The position numbers were made by a program, and so were the translations under genes. A stretch of DNA of 64,000 bases from Calothrix anomala FACHB-343. GTDB lineage: Bacteria > Cyanobacteriota > Cyanobacteriia > Cyanobacteriales > Nostocaceae. Where the stretch lies: contig NZ_JACJQG010000021.1 in assembly GCF_014696435.1 (NCBI RefSeq), positions 53,768-117,767 of the forward strand, read 5' to 3'. Under the pieces are notes generated by a model, which ran no database searches, was not told where the DNA came from, and saw nothing but the letters and a program-made list of their open reading frames with translations. Positions 8,832 to 18,193 of this stretch are shown here, piece by piece; the first letter of the stretch is position 1; each line of letters starts with the position of its first letter.

Positions 8832-10256
8832 ATGTCGGAAGAAAAGACTTATTTAGAGCTTTCGGAGGCGGATGGCGGTGCCCATAAATTTTATGAAGTT
8901 ATCGTTAAAGATACGCAAGTTAGTATTCGCTATGGTCGTATAGGCGACAAGGGACAAACGCAGACGAAAACTTATCCCACCCCAGATAAAGCCAAAGCTG
9001 ACGCGAACAAAAAAATCAAAGAGAAATTAGCTAAGGGTTACGAACATGCGGTGATGGGTGTGCGCCAAAAGCGTTCCGTTACCCGTCGCGCTGTTACCAG
9101 TACTGCATCTACAGCGAAACAAGCGCCAATTCTTTGGAAATTTAACTCTAATTCCGCAGCTTTTGGTATTTTTATAGATAGCGATCGCTGTTGGTTAGGT
9201 AATCAAGCAGGTCAAGTCTTTGCACTCAATCACCAAGGTAAAGTAATTAATCAGTTCAAGCTACCCGATGGTGTGAAGTGTTTAGTCGCTGATGATATTT
9301 GGATTTATGCTGGCTGCGATAATGGCAATGTCTACGACCTTACAGGTAAATTACCGCGAGTCGCCTACGAAATTGACGAAAATGTCGATATTTATTGGCT
9401 AGATATCAAAAATGGCTTGTTAGGCGTTTCTGATGCTAACGGTGGTGTCACCATTATCGATCATGATGATGAATCACAATGGACTCGTTTAAGTCAAGGC
9501 CAATATGGTTGGATGGTACGCTGTGACGAAGTTGGTATTTATCACGGTCATAGTCAAGGCGTGACTATGTATGATGTTCAAGAAGGGCGAGTGCTGTGGC
9601 AGCAAAAAACTGGTGGTAGCATATTATTTGGTTGGCAAGAAGCATCAACCGTTTATGCAGGTGCAAGCGACCAGAAAATTTACAGCTTTAGTAAAAAAGG
9701 TAAAGCTGGCGCAGTTTATAAATGCGATGCGTCTGTTTACTCTTGTGCTACCGCGCAGGATGGGAAGTATGTATTTGCGGGTGATAGCAGTTCTTCGATT
9801 TACTGCTTTAACCAATCAGGGGAACGTTTGTGGAAACTAGCGACTGATTGCGGTTCTGCTTTATCGATGCAGTTTTTTGATAATTGTATATATATTGTCA
9901 CTACCGATGGTGCTTTAGCTTGTATTGATACGAGTGAAGCAGCGATTCAAGCCGCACAAGGGGGGACAATTCCCCAAGCTGCGATTATTAAAGCACCCAC
10001 TACAGAAGGTGCTGCACCTTCATCTGTGGTGGAAACCACAACAGATACCAGCCAAGGTGTCATTGTGGAATGTTATCGGGAGGGAAGTAAACTGCGGGTG
10101 CGGGTTGTTTCCCCAGGATATAACCCCAATTGGAAAGTACAGTTTCCTAAAGATATTCGTCAAGAAGGACAGCGTTATCTCGTCCAAGAAATTCGCGAGT
10201 CAGCTAGCGGTGGATTTTATCGCGCTTACGGTGATATTAAAAAAATAAGTTCTTAG
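8832..10256 (+). CDS. WGR-domain protein with a beta-propeller
   Basis: 474 residues. The first 80 or so form a WGR domain (YEVIVKDTQVSIRYGRIGDKGQTQTKTYPTPDKAKADANKKI is its pattern in outline), a module found in PARPs and in bacterial proteins such as MolR, linked in eukaryotes to nucleic-acid or PARP interactions. After a basic linker (residues 78-98) comes a PQQ/WD40-like beta-propeller to about residue 375, with repeats ending in patterns like VYAGASDQKIYSFSKKG and KYVFAGDSSSSIYCFNQSG. A separate basic C-terminal segment (about 400-474) follows. There is no signal peptide. Function is not known; the architecture suggests a scaffold or sensor. Neighbours give no clue. Confidence 0.85.
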   Translation: MSEEKTYLELSEADGGAHKFYEVIVKDTQVSIRYGRIGDKGQTQTKTYPTPDKAKADANKKIKEKLAKGYEHAVMGVRQKRSVTRRAVTSTASTAKQAPILWKFNSNSAAFGIFIDSDRCWLGNQAGQVFALNHQGKVINQFKLPDGVKCLVADDIWIYAGCDNGNVYDLTGKLPRVAYEIDENVDIYWLDIKNGLLGVSDANGGVTIIDHDDESQWTRLSQGQYGWMVRCDEVGIYHGHSQGVTMYDVQEGRVLWQQKTGGSILFGWQEASTVYAGASDQKIYSFSKKGKAGAVYKCDASVYSCATAQDGKYVFAGDSSSSIYCFNQSGERLWKLATDCGSALSMQFFDNCIYIVTTDGALACIDTSEAAIQAAQGGTIPQAAIIKAPTTEGAAPSSVVETTTDTSQGVIVECYREGSKLRVRVVSPGYNPNWKVQFPKDIRQEGQRYLVQEIRESASGGFYRAYGDIKKISS

Positions 10257-10264
10257 TGAGGGCT

Positions 10265-10492
10265 GAAGCACCTGTGTCAACTTAACGCGAAACCCAGTTA
10301 CCACAAGGAGCTAAAGTTCCTTGCTCATAGCCAAAGTCATCTGAAGATGACTTGATAAGCTCAAAATCTTGAGTCTACTTGAGTAGACTTGGGCTATGAG
10401 CCTGAGAATTCATTCTCAGGCGGGTGACGCTTGTACAGAGGCTATTTTTAGCTGAAATTGACACCTATGGGCAATGCCATGCCCCTACAATT
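10265..10492. repeat. Inverted-repeat element with several internal hairpins
   Basis: The left end CACCTGTGTCAACTTAACGC matches the left end at 1697 and, inverted, the right part at 1910-1931. The right end reads TTGACACCTATGGGCAATGCC. The interior holds three small stems: GTCATC-TGAA-GATGAC, AGTCTACTTGAGTAGACT, and GCCTGAGAATTCATTCTCAGGC. No open frame fits. It lies between the WGR gene and the DUF4336 pseudogene. Confidence 0.6.
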
Positions 10493-10512
10493 TTCAAATT
10501 GGTATGAGATGA

Positions 10513-11223
10513 TTATAAGGATATTTCTAAAAACCACTCATAACCTGCTTTGAATAAAGGTTTAGCATCTCGTTCAATGATGCTGCCATGTGCCATAATG
10601 ATGCGTTCAAAATCCCAAGTGAGAATTTGTTGTATGGAATTTTGAACTTTGACTTTATCTTGAGTAGCAAATTTTTCTAATAATGATGGGCGTAGTTGTT
10701 TATAAGCACCTAACATTTTGGCGATGAACTTTGTCCTTGGTGTACTTTGATCGTCAAAATGAAAAACTAGATCTGTGACAATCAAAGTCCGGCTTTTTTG
10801 ATGAAAAAAGACACATTCATTCAGAGGTGAAAATCCTCTGATATCTAATGTATTGAATCCTTGTATTAATACATAATCAACTCCATCAAGTTACTGAATT
10901 ATCTGATTGCTAATAATTTGATCGATTTGCAAATCTGGGCGTTTGCGCTCCATTCCAGATACTGCCCAAAGTTTGCCTTGGGGATAGTAACGCTGGAATT
11001 CAGCCGCAAATAAATGATGGTATAAGTTAGGAACGACTATGTAAATGATTTCTCCCAATTTATTGAGATTGCTGATAGTTTCGTTATCTATCTGAACTGG
11101 GGAAATTACCATTAATTGATTGCGGCTGAGGCGGATCGCCGTCATCTTTGTTCCTACTTCTAAGCCAAAATATTTTAAGGGTTGTTCCGCTACCCATAAA
11201 TCAGTAGCAATTGCTTTGAGCAT
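10513..11223 (-). pseudogene. DUF4336 protein, interrupted by one in-frame stop
   Basis: Two minus-strand frames, 11223-10891 and 10785-10513, are the same reading frame. Translating the bases between them, in frame, gives a single TAA at 10893-10891 (after DQIISNQIIQ) and then LDGVDYVLIQGF and so on straight into the second part (TLIVTDLVFHFDD). So the gene of about 236 codons is whole except for one nonsense codon. The N-terminus (MLKAIATDLWVAEQPLKYFGLEVGTKMTAIRL) and the LYHHLF segment are typical of the cyanobacterial DUF4336 family, a metallo-beta-lactamase-fold-like group of unknown function. The stop could be real, a readthrough site or a sequencing error. A restart at the TTG at 10785 would give only 90 residues. 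Confidence 0.8.
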
Positions 11224-11234
11224 TATGGATAATT

Positions 11235-11365
11235 AATCAAAATTGCTGCCAGCTGTAGTAAAGACAAGCCAAACTACCTACTAGATAAACTAGCCAAGTG
11301 CCAAAATTTTCTGGAGTTCCCTAAATAATTGGGTTGTGAAGCTACTTCGGCTGTAGATGCACCGT
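11235..11365 (-). pseudogene. Possible C-terminal remnant of a membrane protein
   Basis: On the minus strand, just upstream of the DUF4336 gene, a frame reads GTPENFGTWLVYLVGSLACL followed by YYSWQQF and a stop, which looks like a terminal transmembrane helix. About ten codons upstream, in another frame, it seems to continue as YWHGASTAEVASQPNYLG, so a frameshift would separate them. The remnant ends against a heptamer repeat tract (11370-11404). The family is not recognised and the call is weak. Confidence 0.25.
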
Positions 11366-11549
11366 GCCAATAGTCAACAGTCAATAGTCAACAGTCAATA
11401 GTCAAAAGGATAAGACATCAAGGCTTGTGACTGTTTGAAATGGTAGCCTTATTTACGCCGTGTTGTAGCAATTCTTTAGGCAAAAACAACAGCGATCGCT
11501 CGCTGGAAAATTTTCGCTATAGTCTAATTTTAGGGTTACAAGTAGCGAT

Positions 11550-11732
11550 ATGAACTCAATTATGGTTATCCGCCCCTACAAATATGATGATATTTGGGTA
11601 TTCGATGACGATAAGGTTGGTTTGGTACGCGAACCCTTTGTAGCAGGTGCAGATAAAATTATCGATCGCTTAGTAGCTCATATCCCAATTAATTGGGGGA
11701 GGGAAGGGAGACAAGGGAGACAAGGAATTTGA
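11550..11732 (+). pseudogene. Truncated DUF6717-family gene
   Basis: The first 46 or so residues (MNSIMVIRPYKYDDIWVFDD and on to KIIDRLVAHIP) look like the N-terminus of the small cyanobacterial DUF6717 family, which as I recall runs to about 100 residues. From about 11690 the frame passes into a purine-rich GGGAGACAAGG repeat and stops inside the left end of the MITE at 11726. The C-terminal half is therefore lost. The remaining peptide is unlikely to be functional. The family assignment is from memory of the N-terminal pattern. Confidence 0.6.
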
Positions 11733-11920
11733 GATTTTGCGAAAAGTTGAGCCAGTGCGTTCCTGTCGCTTTGCATCGGAAAGCACCTAGCGTCACCAGA
11801 TAAGGCTTCCTTATATCTGTTAGCGAAGCTATGCCGTTGGCGAAGCCTCTCGAAGAGAAGGCTTTACGCTGCGCTAACAGATATAAGCCGGCGCTCCGAC
11901 TTTTCGCAAAATCTCAAATT
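11726..11920. mobile_element. 195-bp MITE with perfect 22-bp terminal inverted repeats
   Basis: The left end begins AATTTGAGATTTTGCGAAAA at 11726 and its exact reverse complement ends at 11920; all 22 terminal bases match. Inside, CTTATATCTGTTAGCG near 11810 and CGCTAACAGATATAAG near 11873 form a second long stem, itself enclosing GAAGCCTCTCGAAGAGAAGGC. There is no coding capacity. It sits directly on the broken end of the DUF6717 gene. Confidence 0.8.
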
Positions 11921-11963
11921 GTTTCAATGCCCAATACCCTATGCCCAATGCCCAAATTAGCAC

Positions 11964-12449
11964 TTAATTGTTAAGTTCTTGACTAAGAATATTATTCAGT
12001 AGACCTTCACAAGCATCAACTAATAAATCGATAACTTGGTTAAATCCTTCTGGGCCCCCATAATAGGGGTCTGGTACTTCTTTGAGAGTATGGCGAGAAC
12101 AAAAATCACACATTAAACGGACTTTATGGTGATATTGCTGCGATGGATCGAGCATCAAGATATTCTCATAATTGTCCCGATCCATCGCCAAAATTAAATC
12201 AAAGTCTTGAAAGTCTGATTTAAGAAACTGACGAGCTTGACCGCGCAGTTTAATGCCTAACTTTTGATTCGCTGCGGCACTCATGCGTCGGTCAGGTGGG
12301 CTACCAATGTGATAACTAGATGTACCGGCAGAGTCACAGATAATACTATCGCTTAACTCAGCCTGTGCAATCAGGTGATTCATGATATTTTCTGCCGATG
12401 GCGACCGACAAATATTACCCAGGCAGACAAAAAGTAATTTGTAGGGCAT
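11964..12449 (-). CDS. Low-molecular-weight protein-tyrosine phosphatase
   Basis: 161 residues, the standard length. The P-loop CLGNICRSPSAE has the nucleophile Cys9 and Arg15, and the general acid is the Asp of the VPDPYYGG loop near residue 125. It removes phosphate from phosphotyrosine (or low-molecular-weight phosphoesters) by a phosphocysteine intermediate; in bacteria, relatives (Wzb, Etp, Synechocystis SynPTP) act on tyrosine kinases or other targets. No tyrosine kinase or exopolysaccharide genes lie nearby, so its partner is unknown. It ends 44 bases from the MITE; the start is the ATG at 12449. Confidence 0.93.
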   Translation of the reverse strand: MPYKLLFVCLGNICRSPSAENIMNHLIAQAELSDSIICDSAGTSSYHIGSPPDRRMSAAANQKLGIKLRGQARQFLKSDFQDFDLILAMDRDNYENILMLDPSQQYHHKVRLMCDFCSRHTLKEVPDPYYGGPEGFNQVIDLLVDACEGLLNNILSQELNN

Positions 12450-12459
12450 AAATATCTTT

Positions 12460-12615
12460 TGTCATTTGTCCTTAGTCATTTGTCATTTGTCCTTAGTCGG
12501 TTGCCATTTGTTAGAGACGCGATTAATCGCGTCTGTACAGTTGTCAGTTGTCCGGGGAATCATTAATTGTTGATTCTTGACTACTGACCGTTGACTATTG
12601 ACCAATGACCAATGA
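12460..12615. repeat. Heptamer tract with the 20-bp palindrome
   Basis: GTCATTT, GTCAGTT and TTGACCA type heptamers fill the gap between the phosphatase and YbaB genes. AGACGCGATTAATCGCGTCT lies at 12515-12534 in the middle. Confidence 0.75.
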
Positions 12616-12622
12616 CTATTGA

Positions 12623-12970
12623 CTAAAATCCCGGTAGCTCTAGTCCACTGGTCAAATCTTCCATGCGTTCGCGCATTGTAGCTGTGGACTTGTTGTAAGC
12701 GTCTTTCATCGCTACTGTTACCAAATCGGACAGTACATCTGCACCTTCGTTGAGAGCTTCAGGAGAAATTTCTACACGTTTGGGTTCTTGGTTTCCACTG
12801 ACCACTACTTTGATCAGACCACCGCCAGCTTCTCCTTGAATTTCCATTTGCTCCAATTCTTCTTGAAGCCGCTTGGCACCTTCTTGAACTTGCTGTGCTT
12901 TTTTGAAAGCTTCAGCTAGTTCTTTCATTTTACCTAAGCCGAAACCAAAACCCTGTCCTTTTCCTGTCAT
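12623..12970 (-). CDS. YbaB/EbfC nucleoid-associated protein
   Basis: A 115-residue member of the YbaB/EbfC family, small dimeric proteins that bind DNA and help organise the nucleoid. It has the usual long N-terminal helix ([25 protein letters not shown]), the central strand region [19 protein letters not shown] and the C-terminal helix with [13 protein letters not shown]. The glycine-rich start [13 protein letters not shown] is common in cyanobacterial copies. I chose the ATG at 12970; a TTG two codons upstream is less likely. The dnaX and recR genes that accompany ybaB in other bacteria are absent here. Confidence 0.93.
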   Translation of the reverse strand: MTGKGQGFGFGLGKMKELAEAFKKAQQVQEGAKRLQEELEQMEIQGEAGGGLIKVVVSGNQEPKRVEISPEALNEGADVLSDLVTVAMKDAYNKSTATMRERMEDLTSGLELPGF

Positions 12971-13326
12971 AATCAATAGTCCGCGTGTGCGTTCAATAAC
13001 AAATCAAATTCAATTATAGATGCGGTCGGCAAATTGCCTCTTTTTTTACTCATAATTAGTGAATGGGCATGGGGGATGGGGCATTGGGCATTGAAAACAA
13101 TTTTGGATTTTAGATTTTAGATTTTAGATTAGAATCCAAAAGACTCTCGTGGACTCGCTCTAAGCAAATTTATGCTGTTATCGCAAATCGTTCGACTGAG
13201 CGCTCACGACGAAGTCTCAGATCTAAAATTCCTTGTCTCCCTTGTCCTTCTTGTCCTCCTTGTCCTGTTTCCGATTGTGTCGGTTTCACAGCTAGCTGTG
13301 CAATTCGCCTCTAGTATCCCAGATGC
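12971..13326. other. Intergenic region with simple repeats
   Basis: Contains GGGCATT heptamers (13064-13095), a run of GATTTTA repeats (13105-13132) and CTTGTCC/CTCCTTGTC repeats (13230-13265). No gene or convincing terminator of murB is seen. Confidence 0.5.
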
Positions 13327-14328
13327 TTATCCACAAGCTGCTTGAAATTCTCCCAGCATTTTTACTTCTGGCTCTAACCAAATTGACCACTGGTCTTGGA
13401 CTTTGTGCTGAATATGGCGAATGAGGGAGAAGATATCGCTAGCTTTTGCCCCACCACGGTTAACTATAAAATTGGCGTGGAGTTGTGCTACTTGCGCACC
13501 ACCAATTTGGAAACCTTTTAAGCCAGTTTGTTCAATTAACCAGCCTGCAGAGTGAGGTTTGGGATTGCGGAAAACGCTACCACAACTGGGGAAGTTATAA
13601 GGTTGGGTGCTGAGTCGATGCTGTTTGTGCTGTTTGGTAACTGCAAAAACTTTTGCTGGATCTGCACCTGGACGCAGTTGGAAGGTTGCTTGGGTAACTA
13701 TGCGATCGCTTCCCTGCAATAATGAAGTCCGATAGTTATAACCTAACTCTTGTGGGGTGAGTGTTTCTATGGTGCCATTAGGTAAGAGTACCTGAGCGCT
13801 GACTAACATATCTGCAGTACAGCTATTGTGGGCCCCTGCATTCATAACTACAGCACCCCCAACTGTTCCCGGTATGCCTACCGCCCACTCTAGTCCTTCC
13901 CAACCTAAGTCTGCGGCTTGCCATGCTAAACTGGGAATCGATTCGCCTGCGGCTACGGTTAATTGACCGGTTTGCGGGTCAAAATAACTCTGTCTCATAT
14001 GGCGAGTAGCAATTACTAAACCTGGTAAACCGCGATCGCTAACTAATAAGTTAGAACCAGCACCTAGTACTGTTACGGGAATACCACGTTCTCTAGCATA
14101 CTTTAACCCTGCTTGCAATGCCTCTATATTGCGGGGGGCAATATACAATTGTGCTGCGCCACCTACCCGATAGGATGTGTACGCAGACAAAGACGCCTGG
14201 GACTTGATTACACAATCAGTGCCAGGCAAATATATTACCGGACTTTCAGAGGTATTCGGTTTTTCCTGTTTCTCTGTACTCAATGTAGAAACTGTGCAGA
14301 CGCTGCCATCTGCCTGGAAGGTTGTCAT
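13327..14328 (-). CDS. murB: UDP-N-acetylenolpyruvoylglucosamine reductase
   Basis: 333 residues. MurB reduces UDP-GlcNAc-enolpyruvate to UDP-MurNAc with NADPH and FAD in the cytoplasm. The FAD-binding PCMH domain shows [26 protein letters not shown] and [17 protein letters not shown]; the C-terminal domain shows the catalytic Ser in [11 protein letters not shown] and the end motif [15 protein letters not shown]. The first 35 residues are a variable extension. It lies 134 bases downstream of murC on the same strand, the usual murC-murB order of cyanobacteria, and is probably cotranscribed. Confidence 0.96.
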   Translation of the reverse strand: MTTFQADGSVCTVSTLSTEKQEKPNTSESPVIYLPGTDCVIKSQASLSAYTSYRVGGAAQLYIAPRNIEALQAGLKYARERGIPVTVLGAGSNLLVSDRGLPGLVIATRHMRQSYFDPQTGQLTVAAGESIPSLAWQAADLGWEGLEWAVGIPGTVGGAVVMNAGAHNSCTADMLVSAQVLLPNGTIETLTPQELGYNYRTSLLQGSDRIVTQATFQLRPGADPAKVFAVTKQHKQHRLSTQPYNFPSCGSVFRNPKPHSAGWLIEQTGLKGFQIGGAQVAQLHANFIVNRGGAKASDIFSLIRHIQHKVQDQWSIWLEPEVKMLGEFQAACG

Positions 14329-14462
14329 TTTTAGGTAAATTTAGTGAAAATTTTACATTGATTTGCCGTAAATCTACGGCTATACTATGAAATTTTTATG
14401 AAACTGTGACAAATTAAGTAGACACGAGTTTCAAAAAAATGAAACGTTGAGCGTGTGATTAC

Positions 14463-15923
14463 TTAAGATGTTGCTTTTGCTGGTTCGCAAAGTGTCGCAA
14501 TGATTTCAGGAATAGTCTGATTCAAATTTCCAGCACCAAGAAATAGTGCTAAATCTCCAGGACGCAAAGTTTTGAGTAAAAATTCACCAACTGCAGGTAA
14601 TGTAGGTTGATAAACAACCTGTGGGTGTTGTTGAGAAACTGCTGCTGCCAATAGTTCACCACTGATTTGTCCTAAATTAGGTTCTCCAGCACTGTAAATA
14701 TCAGTCAGTACTACCAAATCAGCATGAGTAAAGGATTCAGCAAATTCTGCCAAAAATGTCATTGTACGGCTATAGCGGTGGGGTTGGAAAATCGCCACCA
14801 CTCTTTGCCCTGGTCTAGCTTGTAAGCGTGCTGCTGCTAAGGTAGCACGAATTTCACTAGGATGGTGAGCATAGTCATCAATGAAGGTAATACCATCTAC
14901 TTCACCTCGGAATTCAAAGCGCCGTCTTGCGCCTTCAAAGGTGGCAATACCTTTGGCAATTTCCCCAAATTCTAAGCCTAATAATCTACCTACTGCTACA
15001 GCTGCTAGGGCATTGCTAAGATTATGACGCCCTAGTAAGCGTAAATTCAACATCCCTAAGGCTTTACCTTTTTCCCAAACTAAAGCTGTAGTCCCATCAG
15101 CGCGATAATCAATATTCGTGACGGTATAGTCAGCGTTAGTATCTGGGTGCAGACTATAACTAATGGCTGGTTTGAGGCGATCGCGCACTGTGGCACAATC
15201 TATACTACCTATCAAGGTCTGACAACCACTCGCAAACTCTTGGAAGATATCAACGACTTCCTCTAATGTTTCATAGTGGTCGGGATGATCCAGTTCTATA
15301 TTGGTAATAATCCCGATTGCTGGGGCATGTTTTACCAAAGAACCATCAGATTCATCTGCTTCCGCTACAAGATACTTACTGTTTCCTAATCGCGCATTAC
15401 CTTCCCAAGCATTTACTTCACCACCGACAAGAATCGTCGGATCTAAACCAGCTTTTAACAGCATATAGCCAATCATGCTACTGGTTGTAGTTTTGCCGTG
15501 AGTACCCGCTACAGCAATGCTGTGATAATCGGCGATTAAGGCAGCTAGTACATCTGAACGATGTAAAATTGGGCAACCTAATTCTAGGGCAGCTTTGTAT
15601 TCTAAATTATTATTGTTAATTGCTGTTGAACAAATTACTTGCGGGAGTGTTGAGCTAGCCGCATTATGAGATTCTGCTTGTGAGTTTAATCCTACTCCAG
15701 AAGCCACAAGAGGGCGAAAGAATTCTAAATTACTGGCTTCTTGTCTGCTAAAAATATGAGTTCCGATAGATTCTAACTTATGCGTAATGTGATTTGGACG
15801 CAAATCGGAACCTGATACTGGCAACTGTCTTTTGGCGAGAACATAAGCCAGTGCTGACATTCCTATACCGCCGATGCCAATGAAATGAAATGGTCTACCG
15901 CTAAAATCTACAGAATTATTCAT
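14463..15923 (-). CDS. murC: UDP-N-acetylmuramate--L-alanine ligase
   Basis: 486 residues, typical for MurC. It adds L-alanine to UDP-MurNAc with ATP. The Rossmann-like N-terminus shows FIGIGGIGMSALAYVLA, the ATP loop is VAGTHGKTTTSSMIGYML, the metal/substrate region has EADESDGSL, and the C-terminal domain starts near DDYAHHPSEIRATL. The start ATG at 15923 places the GIGGIGMS motif near residue 16, as expected. It heads the murC-murB pair. Confidence 0.97.
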   Translation of the reverse strand: MNNSVDFSGRPFHFIGIGGIGMSALAYVLAKRQLPVSGSDLRPNHITHKLESIGTHIFSRQEASNLEFFRPLVASGVGLNSQAESHNAASSTLPQVICSTAINNNNLEYKAALELGCPILHRSDVLAALIADYHSIAVAGTHGKTTTSSMIGYMLLKAGLDPTILVGGEVNAWEGNARLGNSKYLVAEADESDGSLVKHAPAIGIITNIELDHPDHYETLEEVVDIFQEFASGCQTLIGSIDCATVRDRLKPAISYSLHPDTNADYTVTNIDYRADGTTALVWEKGKALGMLNLRLLGRHNLSNALAAVAVGRLLGLEFGEIAKGIATFEGARRRFEFRGEVDGITFIDDYAHHPSEIRATLAAARLQARPGQRVVAIFQPHRYSRTMTFLAEFAESFTHADLVVLTDIYSAGEPNLGQISGELLAAAVSQQHPQVVYQPTLPAVGEFLLKTLRPGDLALFLGAGNLNQTIPEIIATLCEPAKATS

Positions 15924-16323
15924 TGATTACTCCTCTTAACCACACCACACCATAATCACAAATGACACGCGTATCATAACAGGAATTGGATTTTTACTGT
16001 AACTGCTCCTGTATATATTTAATTTTTGTAATTTCGTTGATTTTGCTCCTTGGTTTTTTTGCTTCAGAATGATTTTACCTTTGTTAGAGGTTTTTACTAT
16101 TTCTGAACTGTATCTTATGTCTATTCTGAAAATTTCTGCCACATCGGGAAAGAAATTCTTGTAATGAGAAATACATATTTTTGTTGTCCTGAGTGAAATT
16201 GGCGAAAACGCTACGTTTTTGTGAAACTGCTTTTAAATTAAATAACGCTGAAGGTTGAATTGACTACAATAGTACATTGATAGTGAAACTTCTTTAAATT
16301 GAATATCACCTGAATTTAACTTG
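15924..16323. other. Divergent intergenic region between murC and nadD
   Basis: About 400 bases that must carry the promoters of both murC (minus) and nadD (plus). A 68-codon minus-strand frame at 15936-16142 shows no family resemblance. No riboswitch or repeat was recognised. Confidence 0.45.
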
Positions 16324-16941
16324 ATGCAGCAATTAGCAATTTTTGGTGGCACATTCGATCCAATTCATTGGGGACACCTACTTATAGCGGAGACAGCGTT
16401 GCATCAAGTACCTGTAGAACAGATAATTTGGGTGCCATCGCTTAATCCTCCACATAAACAAGCAGTTGCATTTGAGCATCGTTTAGAAATGCTGAAATTA
16501 GCTACAAAAGATCATCCTAAATTTACGGTTTCAGCAATTGAGGTAAATCGCCCTGGAACATCTTATGCCATCAATACACTAATTGATTTATCTGCTACTT
16601 ATTCTCATATCCACTGGTACTGGATTATTGGCTTGGACGCATTCCAAACTTTACCCCGTTGGTACCGTGGACAGGAATTAGCTCAGATGTGTGATTGGTT
16701 AATTGCACCCCGATTCCTAAGTGGTGAGACTATAGCTCAAAGTGAGTCAATCTGCAAGCGAGTAGAGCAAGAACTGAGAAATCAGTCTGTAAGCATTCGC
16801 TGGCAATTACTGCATATACCATTGGTAGGAGTTTCGTCAAGTAACATTCGTCAACTAATCCAGACAAATCAATCGATTCGTTATTTAGTTACTGAGCCGG
16901 TGAGGATATACATCACCGCCCACAACCTTTACAGAAAATAA
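16324..16941 (+). CDS. nadD: Nicotinate-nucleotide adenylyltransferase
   Basis: 205 residues, normal for NadD. It transfers AMP from ATP to nicotinate mononucleotide in NAD synthesis. The nucleotidyltransferase motif GGTFDPIHWGHLLIAE (GxFxPxHxGH) is at residues 9-24, WVPSLNPPHK follows, and the C-terminal ATP motif is VSSSNIRQLI (ISSTxIR type). The ATG at 16324 is preferred over the TTG one codon upstream. It stands 127 bases ahead of gap2, probably as a separate unit. Confidence 0.94.
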   Translation: MQQLAIFGGTFDPIHWGHLLIAETALHQVPVEQIIWVPSLNPPHKQAVAFEHRLEMLKLATKDHPKFTVSAIEVNRPGTSYAINTLIDLSATYSHIHWYWIIGLDAFQTLPRWYRGQELAQMCDWLIAPRFLSGETIAQSESICKRVEQELRNQSVSIRWQLLHIPLVGVSSSNIRQLIQTNQSIRYLVTEPVRIYITAHNLYRK

Positions 16942-17068
16942 ATCTGAATAAATTATGTGTTTTTTTTCAAGATCTAACACTCTATGGTTATTAATGCTCC
17001 CCCCCTTTGCGATATGATTGGGGTCAACGATATAAACTTATAGGCATAAATACAGAGGGCAAGACACT

Positions 17069-18082
17069 GTGATTAGAGTCGCAATCAACGGTTTTGGGCG
17101 GATTGGACGTAACTTTGCACGCTGCTGGGTTGGTAGACAAAACAGCAACATCGACCTTGTCGCTATTAATGACACATCTGACCCTAGAACTAATGCTCAC
17201 CTGCTGAAGTATGACTCCATGCTAGGGAAGTTAAAGGATGTTGACATTACAGCCGATGATAATTCAATCATCATTAACGGTAAGACCGTTAAGTGCGTAT
17301 CCGATCGCAATCCAGAAAACTTGCCCTGGAGAGATTGGGGAATTGACCTAATTATCGAAGCCACAGGTGTTTTCACCAGCAAAGAAGGAGCGCTCAAGCA
17401 CGTTAATGCTGGAGCCAAAAAAGTTTTGATCACTGCTCCTGGTAAAAATGAAGATGGCACCTTTGTTGTTGGCGTCAATCATCACGATTACGACCACAAC
17501 AAACACCACATCATCAGTAATGCTAGCTGTACCACCAATTGCTTGGCTCCAATTGCTAAAGTTTTAAATGAAAAATTTGGGATCATCAAAGGTACGATGA
17601 CCACCACTCACAGCTACACAGGTGACCAGCGCTTGCTAGACGCTTCTCACCGTGATGTCCGCCGTGCTAGAGCCGCAGCCATCAACATTGTACCTACCTC
17701 TACTGGTGCAGCCAAGGCAGTAGCATTAGTACTTCCAGACCTGAAAGGCAAACTCAATGGTGTTGCCTTACGTGTACCTACCCCAAACGTCTCAATGGTA
17801 GATTTCGTAGTCCAGGTTGAGAAGCGTACTATTACTGAAGAAGTTAACCAAGCCTTAAAAGATGCCTCCGAAGGGCCACTCAAAGGTATTTTGGATTACA
17901 GCGAACTACAACTAGTTTCTTCCGATTACCAAGGTACTGATGCTTCTTCTATCGTTGATGCTAGCTTGACTATGGTTATGGGTAATGACCTAGTTAAAGT
18001 CATGGCTTGGTATGACAACGAGTGGGGTTACAGCCAGCGCGTTCTCGATTTGGCAGAACTCGTAGCTGAGAAATGGCAATAA
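17069..18082 (+). CDS. gap2: Glyceraldehyde-3-phosphate dehydrogenase, photosynthetic type
   Basis: 337 residues. It interconverts glyceraldehyde-3-phosphate and 1,3-bisphosphoglycerate. The N-terminus [19 protein letters not shown] and the [20 protein letters not shown] segment are those of cyanobacterial Gap2, the NAD(P)H-dependent Calvin-cycle enzyme, rather than the glycolytic Gap1. The catalytic Cys is in [12 protein letters not shown], followed by [19 protein letters not shown]. The start is GTG at 17069, with a purine-rich AGAGGG sequence upstream. No CP12-like C-terminal extension is present, so redox regulation would rely on free CP12, encoded elsewhere. Confidence 0.96.
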   Translation: MIRVAINGFGRIGRNFARCWVGRQNSNIDLVAINDTSDPRTNAHLLKYDSMLGKLKDVDITADDNSIIINGKTVKCVSDRNPENLPWRDWGIDLIIEATGVFTSKEGALKHVNAGAKKVLITAPGKNEDGTFVVGVNHHDYDHNKHHIISNASCTTNCLAPIAKVLNEKFGIIKGTMTTTHSYTGDQRLLDASHRDVRRARAAAINIVPTSTGAAKAVALVLPDLKGKLNGVALRVPTPNVSMVDFVVQVEKRTITEEVNQALKDASEGPLKGILDYSELQLVSSDYQGTDASSIVDASLTMVMGNDLVKVMAWYDNEWGYSQRVLDLAELVAEKWQ

Positions 18083-18084
18083 AT

Positions 18085-18188
18085 TAGTCATTGGTCATTG
18101 GTCATTAGTCATTAGTTATTGAACAACTGACAACTGACAACTAACTCTTGTACAGACGCGATGAATCGCGTCTCTAGCGTCTCTAACA
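18085..18188. repeat. Heptamer tract with a variant of the 20-bp palindrome
   Basis: GTCATTG/GTCATTA heptamers, then CAACTGA repeats, then the palindrome variant AGACGCGATGAATCGCGTCT at 18154-18173 and a partial second GCGTCTCTAAC. It fills the gap between the convergent gap2 and thiL genes. Confidence 0.75.
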
Positions 18189-18193
18189 AAGAA

